Source of the DNA: CAKRHR01 sp964423195 | GTDB taxonomy: Bacteria > Bacillota > Clostridia > Lachnospirales > Lachnospiraceae | DNA length: 38,176 bases | NCBI GenBank assembly: GCA_964423195.1 | Contig: CAYRDY010000011.1 | Coordinates: 1-38,176, forward strand | Reading direction: 5' to 3' | In this document: piece after piece, positions 1-7,542 of the stretch | How the letters are laid out: every line of letters starts with the position of its first letter | Position numbering within the stretch: position 1 is the stretch's first letter | Notes under the pieces: generated by a model | What the model was told of the DNA's origin: nothing | Seen by the model: the letters and a program-made list of their open reading frames with translations, nothing else | Database searches by the model: none | Position numbers and translations under genes: made by a program

Positions 1-92
1 CTCAGGAGTTCGGAAAACTATGCGGTGATCTCGGCATCGGCGTGGGCAACCTGCCCGGAAATATCGAGAACGACATCGTAAAATCAAATTGA
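1..92 (+). CDS. C-terminal end of a DUF4214-repeat protein (5' truncated by window edge)
   Basis: Reading from base 3, the frame encodes 29 residues and stops with TGA at 90-92. The segment QEFGKLCGDLGIGVGNLPG matches the closing motif of DUF4214 repeats seen three more times downstream (for example SSEFGELCEEYEITPGTI in the protein starting at 2138). This is therefore the tail of a fourth DUF4214 protein whose array lies outside the window. Unlike the other three, its DUF4214 repeat is followed by only about ten residues, so any catalytic domain would have to be N-terminal. What is seen is the motif and stop; the family assignment is inference from similarity to the neighbours. Confidence 0.75.
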   Translation, partial: QEFGKLCGDLGIGVGNLPGNIENDIVKSN

Positions 93-111
93 TTTTTGAA
101 AGAGATTAAAT

Positions 112-134
112 GGGGACGGCCTTGGGCCGTCCCC
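112..134 (+). terminator. Perfect GC-rich hairpin after the DUF4214 fragment
   Basis: A 10-bp perfect stem (GGGGACGGCC / GGCCGTCCCC) closes a 3-nt TTG loop, 20 bases after the stop of the first gene. No strong T-run follows (GTGAATATGTCTCTT), so it may be a weak terminator or a 3'-end protecting structure. Its place between a gene end and a promoter supports a transcript-end role. Confidence 0.55.
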
Positions 135-157
135 GTGAATATGTCTCTTAAAAAGAA

Positions 158-187
158 TTGACAAAACAATACCGCGGAGGGTAATAT
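158..187 (+). promoter_or_regulatory. Putative sigma-A promoter for the Wzy-like gene
   Basis: A consensus -35 TTGACA (158-163) is followed 18 bases later by TAATAT (182-187), which matches the -10 consensus at four of six positions. It lies between the hairpin at 112-134 and the gene starting at 262, and would give a leader of about 70 nt. Confidence 0.5.
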
Positions 188-238
188 AAAAATGGCAAAG
201 ATTTGATACTTTGTTTAAAATAATAGGGATAGAGATGC

Positions 239-253
239 TCCTCCGTGGGAGGA
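239..253 (+). promoter_or_regulatory. Hairpin that contains the Shine-Dalgarno of the Wzy-like gene
   Basis: TCCTCC (239-244), loop GTG, GGAGGA (248-253) form a perfect 6-bp hairpin. The right arm is the Shine-Dalgarno that decides the ATG at 262 (8-nt spacer). Folding would hide the ribosome binding site. No trigger for opening is visible. Confidence 0.45.
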
Positions 254-261
254 TTTTATGT

Positions 262-1992
262 ATGAGCGTTAAAGAAATGATTCATCAATTAAAGAATGTC
301 GGTTCAGGGAAGTTCCGGACTGTCCCTGAATCCTCGGCAGCCGTCTGGCCGTTGATGGTCCTGTTCGCGGCTGCGCCTTTTTTGTCCGGAGTGTTTTATG
401 AGTGGACCTCCTGCCTGGTGAGCTTGTGTCTGCTCATTTATTTATTTTACTGTTTTTGTAAAAACGGTCGGCTGCTGATGCCCGGCCTGTGGAATTTTCT
501 GGCGGTTCTGGTTCTGGTTGCGGCTTTCGCGGCGTCCGCCGTCTGGGGCGTTGATCATGGTATGGCTCTGCTGGGCTTTGTCAAATTTCTGCCGCTGCTC
601 CTGTTTATCTTTGCCGCCGTCCAATCGGGCGTCAATCTGACACGGATGCTCCTAGACACGCTGCCGCTGACGGGCGCCCTGATGGCGGTCATCTCATTTC
701 TATTGAGTTTCATTCCCGCGCTGCGCTCATTTTTTCTCGTCAATCACCGTCTGGCCGGTTTTTTTCAATATCCGAACACTTTCGGCCTGTATCTGCTTTT
801 GGGAATCATCGTGCTGACCGCCCAAAAGAAGTGGCGCAGGCGCGATTTGCTCTGCGTCTTTATTCTGTTGGCGGGCGTTTTTATGACGGGCAGCCGCACG
901 ACTTTTGTGTGTCTGCTGGTCGTCGTCGCAGCGGGCATTTTCTTTTCAGGCAACAGGCGGATCTTTCTGGGAACGGCGGGACTGCTCCTGATTTTGATGG
1001 CGGGAATCGGCATTTACGTTGTGATTACGGGGGATGTGTCGATGATCGGGCGGTATCTGACCACGTCGCTCTCCTCAAGTACTTTTCTGGGGCGACTGCT
1101 CTATTTCAAAGATGCCCTGCCCGTGATTTTGAGACATCCTCTGGGGCTGGGTTACATGGGCTATTTTTTCACGCAGGGGTCGTTTCAGACGGGCGTGTAC
1201 TCGGTGATGAATGTCCACAATGAGCTGCTGCAATGCCTGCTGGATGTGGGGTGGATTCCCACGCTGCTGATTGTTTTTTGTGTGGTAAGAGGTTTTATCG
1301 GAGCGGGGAAATGCGGGCGGATGATCGTTTTTATCATTGTTCTGCACAGTATGTTTGATTTTGATCTGCAGTTTCTGGCGATCGATTTTGTCCTGTTTGC
1401 CGCGCTCGGCGATTCAGAAAATCATTGGCGGGTGTTGTGCCGGAAGAAGTCTGTCGCAGCGGCCATGTGCGGTGTTGCCAGTCTTATCTGTCTTTATTTC
1501 GGCGTCGCCTCAGGATTGTATACCGCCGGTGCCTATCATGCCTGCACGGTGCTCTATCCGGGCTATACGAATGCGTGGATCGCCTTGCTGACCCAGGCAG
1601 AGAGCGTCGAATCGATGGACAGGATCGCGGATAAGATACTCGAGATGAATGCGTCGGTTTCCATAGCCTACAGCGCCAGGGCTCGCGCGGCCTACGCGGC
1701 GGGCGATTTCGGAGCGATGATCGATGAGAAGAAGCGGGCGATCGGGCTTGCCAGATACAGTCTTGAAGAATATCTGGATTATTTTGATATGCTCTATGTG
1801 GGGATTCAGCTCTACGAGGAGAATGGCGATGACGAGAGCGCGGCGTATTGTCTGCAGTGTCTGCGGGAAATTCCTGAGATGCTCTCAGATGTCAAAAGGG
1901 GGACAGACGAGCTGGCATGGAAGATTGCGGATCGGCCGGAACTGGATCTTCCGGATGAGTATATGGAAATATTGGAGCAACCTTTCGGGTGA
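262..1992 (+). CDS. O-antigen ligase/polymerase-like (Wzy_C) membrane protein with soluble C-terminal domain
   Basis: The protein has 576 residues, with many hydrophobic segments over roughly residues 30-430 and then a soluble, probably helical (TPR-like) tail of about 150 residues. The membrane part has the pattern of the O-antigen ligase/polymerase family: FFQYPNTFGLYL, then RHPLGLGYMGY followed by VHNELLQCLLDVGW, resembling the large loop of these enzymes with its conserved His/Asn/Glu. Members polymerise lipid-linked repeat units or transfer finished glycans to an acceptor. I chose ATG 262 because GGGAGGA sits 8 nt upstream; a TTG at 211 in the same frame has no such site. Its location beside GDP-sugar and wall-polymer genes supports a role in polymer assembly, but substrate and direction (polymerase or ligase) cannot be told from sequence. 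Confidence 0.8.
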   Translation: MSVKEMIHQLKNVGSGKFRTVPESSAAVWPLMVLFAAAPFLSGVFYEWTSCLVSLCLLIYLFYCFCKNGRLLMPGLWNFLAVLVLVAAFAASAVWGVDHGMALLGFVKFLPLLLFIFAAVQSGVNLTRMLLDTLPLTGALMAVISFLLSFIPALRSFFLVNHRLAGFFQYPNTFGLYLLLGIIVLTAQKKWRRRDLLCVFILLAGVFMTGSRTTFVCLLVVVAAGIFFSGNRRIFLGTAGLLLILMAGIGIYVVITGDVSMIGRYLTTSLSSSTFLGRLLYFKDALPVILRHPLGLGYMGYFFTQGSFQTGVYSVMNVHNELLQCLLDVGWIPTLLIVFCVVRGFIGAGKCGRMIVFIIVLHSMFDFDLQFLAIDFVLFAALGDSENHWRVLCRKKSVAAAMCGVASLICLYFGVASGLYTAGAYHACTVLYPGYTNAWIALLTQAESVESMDRIADKILEMNASVSIAYSARARAAYAAGDFGAMIDEKKRAIGLARYSLEEYLDYFDMLYVGIQLYEENGDDESAAYCLQCLREIPEMLSDVKRGTDELAWKIADRPELDLPDEYMEILEQPFG

Positions 1993-2013
1993 GGATGAAT
2001 TATTCATTCTTTC

Positions 2014-2042
2014 TTGAAATTCAGATCATTTTGTTATATGAT
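2014..2042 (+). promoter_or_regulatory. Putative sigma-A promoter for the DUF4214-NlpC/P60 gene
   Basis: TTGAAA (2014-2019), a 17-base spacer, then TATGAT (2037-2042). The same TATGAT with a 17-base spacer is found before the DUF4214-carboxypeptidase gene (9954-9982). The transcript would have a leader of about 90 nt before the ATG at 2138. Confidence 0.6.
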
Positions 2043-2137
2043 AATAGACGGGATTGTAGAGGGTATAGGTTCTGTATTTTCGGTGGGCGGATTTGGCCGT
2101 CTCGCCGCCATTACTTTTTACAGGAGGTTTTGAAGTA

Positions 2138-4378
2138 ATGAAACATCTGTTCAAAACTGCCGCGATTGTCATCACTGCGGCAATGCTTCTCCAGGCGACG
2201 GCTTTCGGTGCGGACATCACCACCGTCGGTCAGCCATCTGAGACAGGGGGAAGCCAGGACTCAGCGTTTACTACCGTCAGCCAACCGGCAGGGACAGCGG
2301 ACACTCAGGATTCGGACATCACCGTCGTCAGCCAACCGGCAGGGACAGCGGACACTCAGGACACGAATGTCGCCGCCGTCGATCAGCCATCTGAGACGGG
2401 GGACACTCAGGAGACGGATGTCGCCGCCGTCGGCCAGTCGGCTGAGACGGGGACTCCCCAGGACACGGATGTCGCCGCGATCAGCCAGCCGGCAGGGACA
2501 GCGGATCCGACCCGTGATTATGTCCGTCATCTGTACAGTACACTCCTCGGACGTGAACCGGAGGCCGCCGGTCTGACCGACTGGACAAACAGGCTCAAGA
2601 GCAAGGCCGAGACAGGCGCCGAGGTTGTGCAGGGGATTGTGTTTAGCGATGAATTTAAAAATAAGAAATTGTCTGACGAAAACTATGTGACCATTTTGTA
2701 CAGCGCGCTGTTTGACCGAGGGCCGGATAGCAGCGGCTACAACGGCTGGGTCAGCGACCTGAAGGACGGTTTGTCCCGAAATTATGTCCTGGCAGGTTTT
2801 ATCGGCTCCGAGGAGTTTCATAAGCTCTGCGCGAAATATGGGATCAATCCGGGTTCGATCGAGATCAGCGGCATCGTGGATGAAAATCCTCTGATCACCC
2901 ATTTCGTCAGTTATATCTACAGGTATCTCATGGGGCGCCAAAATGACCCCAAAGGCCTGGAAGATTGGGTTAATCGGCTTGCTACGCACACGGAGACGGC
3001 AGCTGAAGTTGTGTCCGGCTTTGTGTTCAGCGATGAATTTATAGACAAAAATCTTTCCGATAAGGATTATGTCTCTGTGTTGTACCGGACAATTCTCGAC
3101 CGTGATCTTGATAATGCAGGTTTCGCGGACTGGTGCGGGAAGCTTGAGAACGGCATGTCGAGGTTGTATGTCCTGCGCGGCTTTATACAGTCCTCTGAGT
3201 TTGGTGAATTATGCGAAGAATACGAGATCACGCCGGGGACGATCACGAGCGGCGAGGCGCGCGACCGGGATGCGGGCGTCACCAGATTCGTCATGCTTTC
3301 CTATCAAAACGCGCTGAACCGCAAAGCGACTGCGGGTGAGTTGAATAACTGGTGTACTGTACTTTTGACCGGCACCAAGCCGAGCGACTACCTGAGCACC
3401 ATCCTTTTCTCGCCGGAATCACAGCCGAGCAGTCTCTCGGACGACGCCTTTGTCAGCCGGCTGTATCAGCTTGTCCTGCAGCGCGCACCTTCTGAGAAAG
3501 AGCGGACGGATGCCCTGGCCGCGTTAAAGAGCGGCGATCGCAAAAACCTGTTCAATCAGATATGCGGACTGGACGAGTATCGCCTTCTGGTGACAAAATA
3601 CAATCTGCGTGAAGCGCGCTATCAGAATCCGCCGGAGTATTACCAGGTCAAAGATTACATTGCCCCGCTCACCGGCGGCAACTATGATCTGACCTATAAT
3701 TTTGAGGGGCTCAAGGTCGCCTGGGTCATCAAGCGGTTAAAAGTCAATTACGGCAATTATGTCGGTATGGGCACCAAAGCTGAATATACTTACGCGGTCG
3801 CAGCCGCGGTCAAAAATTTCCAGAAAAATAATAATCTTGAGCAGACCGGCATCGTCAATCTGGAGACATGGCTTGCCATGGGTTACAGTGAAGACGAATG
3901 GTATCATCTCGGCACTTATGTGTCGCCGCTGAGGACCAATGCCATGAGCACACGGGAGGATCACATCGAGGCGATGATCGCCACGGCCTATGAATATTTG
4001 GACACCCCTTATGTCGTCGGTGCCTCCGGCGCTCCTGGACTGGGTCTGGACTGCAGCGGTCTCGCGATGCAGGCGCTATACGGCGCGGGCATTGACATGG
4101 AGACGATCACACCGGTGACCCATTCCTATCCGGGACATGAGTATGAATCGGCAAATATGTGGCTCTCTCCAAAATTTAAGCATGTGCCGTATTCCGAGCG
4201 CCAGCGGGGCGATCTGATCTTTTACCAGGACGGCTACGGCAACATCATTCATGTGGCCATTTACCTGGGCAATAACCAGGTCATCGAGTCCACGGTTCCG
4301 GCAAACAAAGTCATCATCGCCAATATCATCAACGGCTACCGCGCCAATATCAAGGGTGTCGCGCGCCCGTTTATCTGA
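2138..4378 (+). CDS. Exported DUF4214-repeat protein with peptidoglycan-binding and NlpC/P60 endopeptidase domains
   Basis: The protein has 746 residues. Residues 1-25 are a signal peptide (basic start, hydrophobic core, ending ATAFGA). Residues 28-123 are six copies of a 17-residue Thr/Ala/Gly/Gln repeat. Residues about 125-490 hold the DUF4214 array, with repeated motifs such as LGREPEAAGLTDW and VFSDEF. About 500-595 looks like a peptidoglycan-binding domain 1, and 610-746 is NlpC/P60 with the catalytic cysteine in LDCSGLAM (Cys639) and histidine in HVAIYLG (His705). NlpC/P60 enzymes usually cleave gamma-D-Glu-diamino acid links in stem peptides outside the cell. ATG 2138 follows AGGAGG with a 10-nt spacer; the frame is open further upstream but without a ribosome binding site. 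It is the first gene after the promoter at 2014 and is followed by manC 36 bases later, so wall remodelling and GDP-mannose supply may share a transcript. Confidence 0.9.
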   Translation: MKHLFKTAAIVITAAMLLQATAFGADITTVGQPSETGGSQDSAFTTVSQPAGTADTQDSDITVVSQPAGTADTQDTNVAAVDQPSETGDTQETDVAAVGQSAETGTPQDTDVAAISQPAGTADPTRDYVRHLYSTLLGREPEAAGLTDWTNRLKSKAETGAEVVQGIVFSDEFKNKKLSDENYVTILYSALFDRGPDSSGYNGWVSDLKDGLSRNYVLAGFIGSEEFHKLCAKYGINPGSIEISGIVDENPLITHFVSYIYRYLMGRQNDPKGLEDWVNRLATHTETAAEVVSGFVFSDEFIDKNLSDKDYVSVLYRTILDRDLDNAGFADWCGKLENGMSRLYVLRGFIQSSEFGELCEEYEITPGTITSGEARDRDAGVTRFVMLSYQNALNRKATAGELNNWCTVLLTGTKPSDYLSTILFSPESQPSSLSDDAFVSRLYQLVLQRAPSEKERTDALAALKSGDRKNLFNQICGLDEYRLLVTKYNLREARYQNPPEYYQVKDYIAPLTGGNYDLTYNFEGLKVAWVIKRLKVNYGNYVGMGTKAEYTYAVAAAVKNFQKNNNLEQTGIVNLETWLAMGYSEDEWYHLGTYVSPLRTNAMSTREDHIEAMIATAYEYLDTPYVVGASGAPGLGLDCSGLAMQALYGAGIDMETITPVTHSYPGHEYESANMWLSPKFKHVPYSERQRGDLIFYQDGYGNIIHVAIYLGNNQVIESTVPANKVIIANIINGYRANIKGVARPFI
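2219..2506 (+). repeat. 51-bp in-frame tandem repeat (17 residues, about 5.6 copies)
   Basis: Units start at 2219, 2270, 2321, 2372, 2423 and 2474 and encode variants of TTVSQPAGTADTQDSDI. The second and third units are nearly identical at DNA level, which points to recent duplication. They form the linker between the signal peptide and the DUF4214 array, a likely wall-spanning stalk whose length could vary between strains. Confidence 0.9.
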
Positions 4379-4414
4379 GATTTTCGGGGATGTCTCACAA
4401 GGAGGATTTCTCTC

Positions 4415-5485
4415 ATGAAAAAAACTGCCCTGATCATGGCCGGGGGGCGCGGCGAGCGCTTCTGGCCGCGCAGCCGCAGATCAATGCCAAAACAGTTTTT
4501 ATCGCTGACAAATGACGGGAAGACGATGATCCAGCTGACGGTTGCGCGCATTTTGCCGCTCGTCGATATCGAGGACATCTATATCGCCACAAACAGCGCG
4601 TATAAAAATCTTGTCATGGCACAGCTCCCGGACATTCCGGAGCAAAATATCCTCTGTGAGCCGGTCGGCCGCAATACGGCCCCGTGCATCGGCCTGGGCG
4701 CCGTACATATCGCCGCCAGATACGATGACGCCGTGATGATGGTGCTGCCGTCTGATCACATGATCCGGCTGACAGACGTCTTCGCGGATACTCTGGTTCA
4801 CGGCTGCAAAATTGCCGAGGAGGGCCGAAATCTTGTGACGCTCGGCATCCGTCCAAATTATCCTGAGACCGGCTACGGCTATATCAAAATGGACAAGAGC
4901 ATCGTCAGGGACATCGCCTACGGCGTCGAATGTTTTGTGGAAAAACCGGATCTCGAAACGGCAAAGGCCTATGTGGATTCCGGCGCGTATGCCTGGAACA
5001 GCGGCATGTTTATCTGGAAAGTATCGACTATTCTCTCAGATATGCAGACGTTGCTGCCGGAGATGTATGAGGGCCTCATGCGCATTCAGGCGGCGATCGG
5101 GACAGCGGATGAGGACAGGATCCTGGCGTCCGTATTCCCGACCCTTGAATCGATTTCCATCGATTACGGCGTCATGGAGAAGGCCTCCGATATCTACGCG
5201 ATCCCCGGCAGCTTCGGCTGGGACGATGTCGGGTCCTGGCTGGCCGTCGAGCGCATCAGGGGCAGTGATGAAAACCGCAATACCATCAGCGGCAATGTGG
5301 TTGCCATACAGACGAGCGACTGTATCATCGAGGGCAAAGACAGGCTCATCGCCGCCGTCGGCCTCAGAGATCTGGTTGTCGTCGACACCGAAGATGCTCT
5401 GCTCATCTCTGACAGGGGTTCGACCGGAGACATCAAAAAAGTGCTTGAGGCGCTTCGCGCCCGAAAGGCTGAGCAGTATTTATGA
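4415..5485 (+). CDS. manC: Mannose-1-phosphate guanylyltransferase (GDP-mannose pyrophosphorylase)
   Basis: A cytoplasmic enzyme of 356 residues that makes GDP-mannose from mannose-1-phosphate and GTP. The nucleotidyltransferase signature is intact: AGGRGERFWPRSR with the conserved arginine (Arg15), then MPKQF; LPSDHM holds the metal-binding Asp, and FVEKPD and NSGMFIWK are typical of this family. The length equals the catalytic domain alone, with no cupin isomerase tail. ATG 4415 follows AAGGAGG with a good spacer. The gene lies between the NlpC/P60 gene and gmd and feeds gmd directly. A second ManC-like domain in the fusion protein at 12081 lacks the signature arginine, so this copy is likely the working guanylyltransferase. 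Confidence 0.93.
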   Translation: MKKTALIMAGGRGERFWPRSRRSMPKQFLSLTNDGKTMIQLTVARILPLVDIEDIYIATNSAYKNLVMAQLPDIPEQNILCEPVGRNTAPCIGLGAVHIAARYDDAVMMVLPSDHMIRLTDVFADTLVHGCKIAEEGRNLVTLGIRPNYPETGYGYIKMDKSIVRDIAYGVECFVEKPDLETAKAYVDSGAYAWNSGMFIWKVSTILSDMQTLLPEMYEGLMRIQAAIGTADEDRILASVFPTLESISIDYGVMEKASDIYAIPGSFGWDDVGSWLAVERIRGSDENRNTISGNVVAIQTSDCIIEGKDRLIAAVGLRDLVVVDTEDALLISDRGSTGDIKKVLEALRARKAEQYL

Positions 5486-5545
5486 GAGACGTCAAATTGT
5501 TTGGCCGTCACCTGTATTTTCTTTTTCCAAGAGAGGTTTACCATT

Positions 5546-6577
5546 ATGAAAAACGCATTAATCACGGGCATCACCGGACAGGACGGATCCTATCTCTCCG
5601 AGCTGCTTCTTGAAAAGGGTTACAATGTCTATGGCATCATGAGAAGGAAGAGCGTCGTCGACTACGGCAACGTCGCTCATATCAGGGACAGGATCCACTT
5701 TATCTACGCGGATATGACAGATCTGGTTTCACTGATCAATGCCCTGAAAATATCACAGGCGGATGAGGTTTACAATCTTGCCGCCCAGTCTTTTGTTGCC
5801 ACCAGTTGGGAGCAGCCGCTGTCCACGGCTGAAATCGACGCTCTGGGCGTGGCAAATATGCTGGAGGCCATCCGCATCGTCAGACCTGAGGCGCGTTTCT
5901 ATCAGGCCTCGACCTCGGAAATGTTCGGCCTCGTGCAGGAAATTCCGCAGTCCGAGACGACGCCGTTCTATCCGAGAAGCCCTTATGGCGTCGCCAAACT
6001 GTACGGCCACTGGATCACCAAAAATTACCGCGAGAGCTACGGCCTGTTTGCCTGCAGCGGCATTCTCTTCAATCATGAGAGCGAGCGCCGCGGCAAGGAA
6101 TTTGTGACCCGAAAGATCACTGACGCGGTCGCCAGGATCAAATTCGGCCTGCAGGATCACCTCGAACTCGGCAACCTGGATTCCAAGCGCGACTGGGGAC
6201 ATTCCAGAGACTATGTGCGTGCCATGTGGCTGATGCTCCAGCAGGAGACCGCGGACGACTATGTGATCGCGACCAATGAGACCCGCACGGTGCGCGAATT
6301 TGTCGAGACCGCCTTTGGTCACGTCGGCGTCGAGATCGACTGGCACGGCGAGGGCGTCAATGAGACCGGCACCGACAGGTCCACCGGCAAAGTCGTGGTC
6401 AGAGTCAATCCGAACTTCTTCCGCCCGGCGGAGGTCGACATTTTGCTCGGCAATCCGGCGAAGGCCGAGAGCGTCCTGGGCTGGAAACGCGAGATCCCGT
6501 TCCCGGAACTCGTGGCGCGCATGGTCAAAAATGATCTCGCGCTCGTCGAAAAAGAGATCCGTGCGTCACAACAGTAG
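5546..6577 (+). CDS. gmd: GDP-mannose 4,6-dehydratase
   Basis: A short-chain dehydrogenase/reductase-fold enzyme of 343 residues, the normal Gmd length. It converts GDP-D-mannose to GDP-4-keto-6-deoxy-D-mannose with bound NADP. Visible motifs: GITGQDGSYL (nucleotide binding), STSEMFG (catalytic Thr/Ser and Glu), and Tyr147-x3-Lys151 in SPYGVAKLYGHW. The chosen ATG follows GAGAGG with a 10-nt spacer; the open frame begins 15 codons earlier without a ribosome site. manC ends 60 bases upstream and rmd starts 11 bases downstream, so the three form one transcription unit toward a 6-deoxyhexose. Confidence 0.95.
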   Translation: MKNALITGITGQDGSYLSELLLEKGYNVYGIMRRKSVVDYGNVAHIRDRIHFIYADMTDLVSLINALKISQADEVYNLAAQSFVATSWEQPLSTAEIDALGVANMLEAIRIVRPEARFYQASTSEMFGLVQEIPQSETTPFYPRSPYGVAKLYGHWITKNYRESYGLFACSGILFNHESERRGKEFVTRKITDAVARIKFGLQDHLELGNLDSKRDWGHSRDYVRAMWLMLQQETADDYVIATNETRTVREFVETAFGHVGVEIDWHGEGVNETGTDRSTGKVVVRVNPNFFRPAEVDILLGNPAKAESVLGWKREIPFPELVARMVKNDLALVEKEIRASQQ

Positions 6578-6588
6578 GGATGGAGCAT

Positions 6589-7524
6589 ATGAGAGCGCTT
6601 ATCATCGGCGGCGCCGGTTTTGTGGGGAAATATCTGCTCCGCCATTTATCGGAAACCTGTCCGTGGCAGCTGCATGTGACAAAATTGCCGTCGGAGACGA
6701 TCGATTTTGAGGGTGCTGCCGTCCACGATTTAGATATATTAAATAGGGAAGATATTCTGGACTTGCTAGGCAGCGTCCGTCCGGATTATATTTTTCATCT
6801 TGCGGCCCAGAGCTCCGTGTCCGTTTCATGGAAATACCCCAATCTGACCGCGGATATCAATATCACGGGCTGTATCAATCTCCTTGAGGCGCTGCGCGCG
6901 AGCGGCCAAAAACCGAGCGTTTTGCTGGTCGGTTCCGGCGAGGAGTACGGCTATATCCGGCCGGAGGACACACCGATCAGGGAAGACACCCTGCCGCGGC
7001 CCGGCAATATCTATGCCGTGACCAAGGCCTGTCAGAATATGATCGGCAGCGTCTACGCGAGGGCCTATCAGCTGAATATCATGATGGTGCGAGCCTTCAA
7101 CCACATCGGGCCTGGGCAGGCACCGACGTTTGTCGTCTCGGACTTTTGCCGGCAGACAGCCATGATCGAAAAAGGGCTCGCGGCACCTGTCATCAGGGTC
7201 GGGAATCTGAGTGCCCGCCGTGACTTTACGGACGTCAGGGATGTCGTTCGGGCATATGCCCTGCTGATTCAAAGGGGACAGCGCGGTGAAACTTACAACA
7301 TCGGCAGCGGTCGGTCGATAGAGATACGGACACTGCTGCGGAAAATACTTGATCTGTCCACGGCTGATATCGCGGTCGAGACGGATCCCGCAAGACTGCG
7401 GCCGGTCGATGTGCCTCTCATAGAGGCGGACATCACCAAAATTTCGGAGTGTACAGGCTGGCATCCCGAAATTCCATTAGAGACAACCTTGCTTGAAACA
7501 TTAAATTACTGGCGAAATCAGTGA
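6589..7524 (+). CDS. rmd: GDP-4-keto-6-deoxy-D-mannose reductase (GDP-D-rhamnose synthesis)
   Basis: An NAD(P)-dependent sugar epimerase/reductase of about 311 residues. GGAGFVGKYL binds the nucleotide, and the active site has VGSGEEYG followed by Tyr142-x3-Lys146 in NIYAVTK. This pattern fits Rmd, which gives GDP-D-rhamnose, better than GDP-L-fucose synthase (Fcl), and position directly after gmd agrees. An L-fucose or 6-deoxy-D-talose route cannot be fully excluded by eye. The ATG at 6589 has GGAG just upstream; an in-frame ATG at 6580 lies only 3 bases after the gmd stop and has no usable site. Transcribed with manC and gmd. Confidence 0.87.
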   Translation: MRALIIGGAGFVGKYLLRHLSETCPWQLHVTKLPSETIDFEGAAVHDLDILNREDILDLLGSVRPDYIFHLAAQSSVSVSWKYPNLTADINITGCINLLEALRASGQKPSVLLVGSGEEYGYIRPEDTPIREDTLPRPGNIYAVTKACQNMIGSVYARAYQLNIMMVRAFNHIGPGQAPTFVVSDFCRQTAMIEKGLAAPVIRVGNLSARRDFTDVRDVVRAYALLIQRGQRGETYNIGSGRSIEIRTLLRKILDLSTADIAVETDPARLRPVDVPLIEADITKISECTGWHPEIPLETTLLETLNYWRNQ

Positions 7525-7542
7525 TACAAGGGGGAGAGAATA

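Noticed and set aside
192..206. A four-codon reading frame (MAKI, stop) after GGAGG, as a possible leader peptide
   Set aside because: The likely transcription start from the 158-187 promoter lies at or after its start codon, so it would not have a ribosome site on the mRNA.
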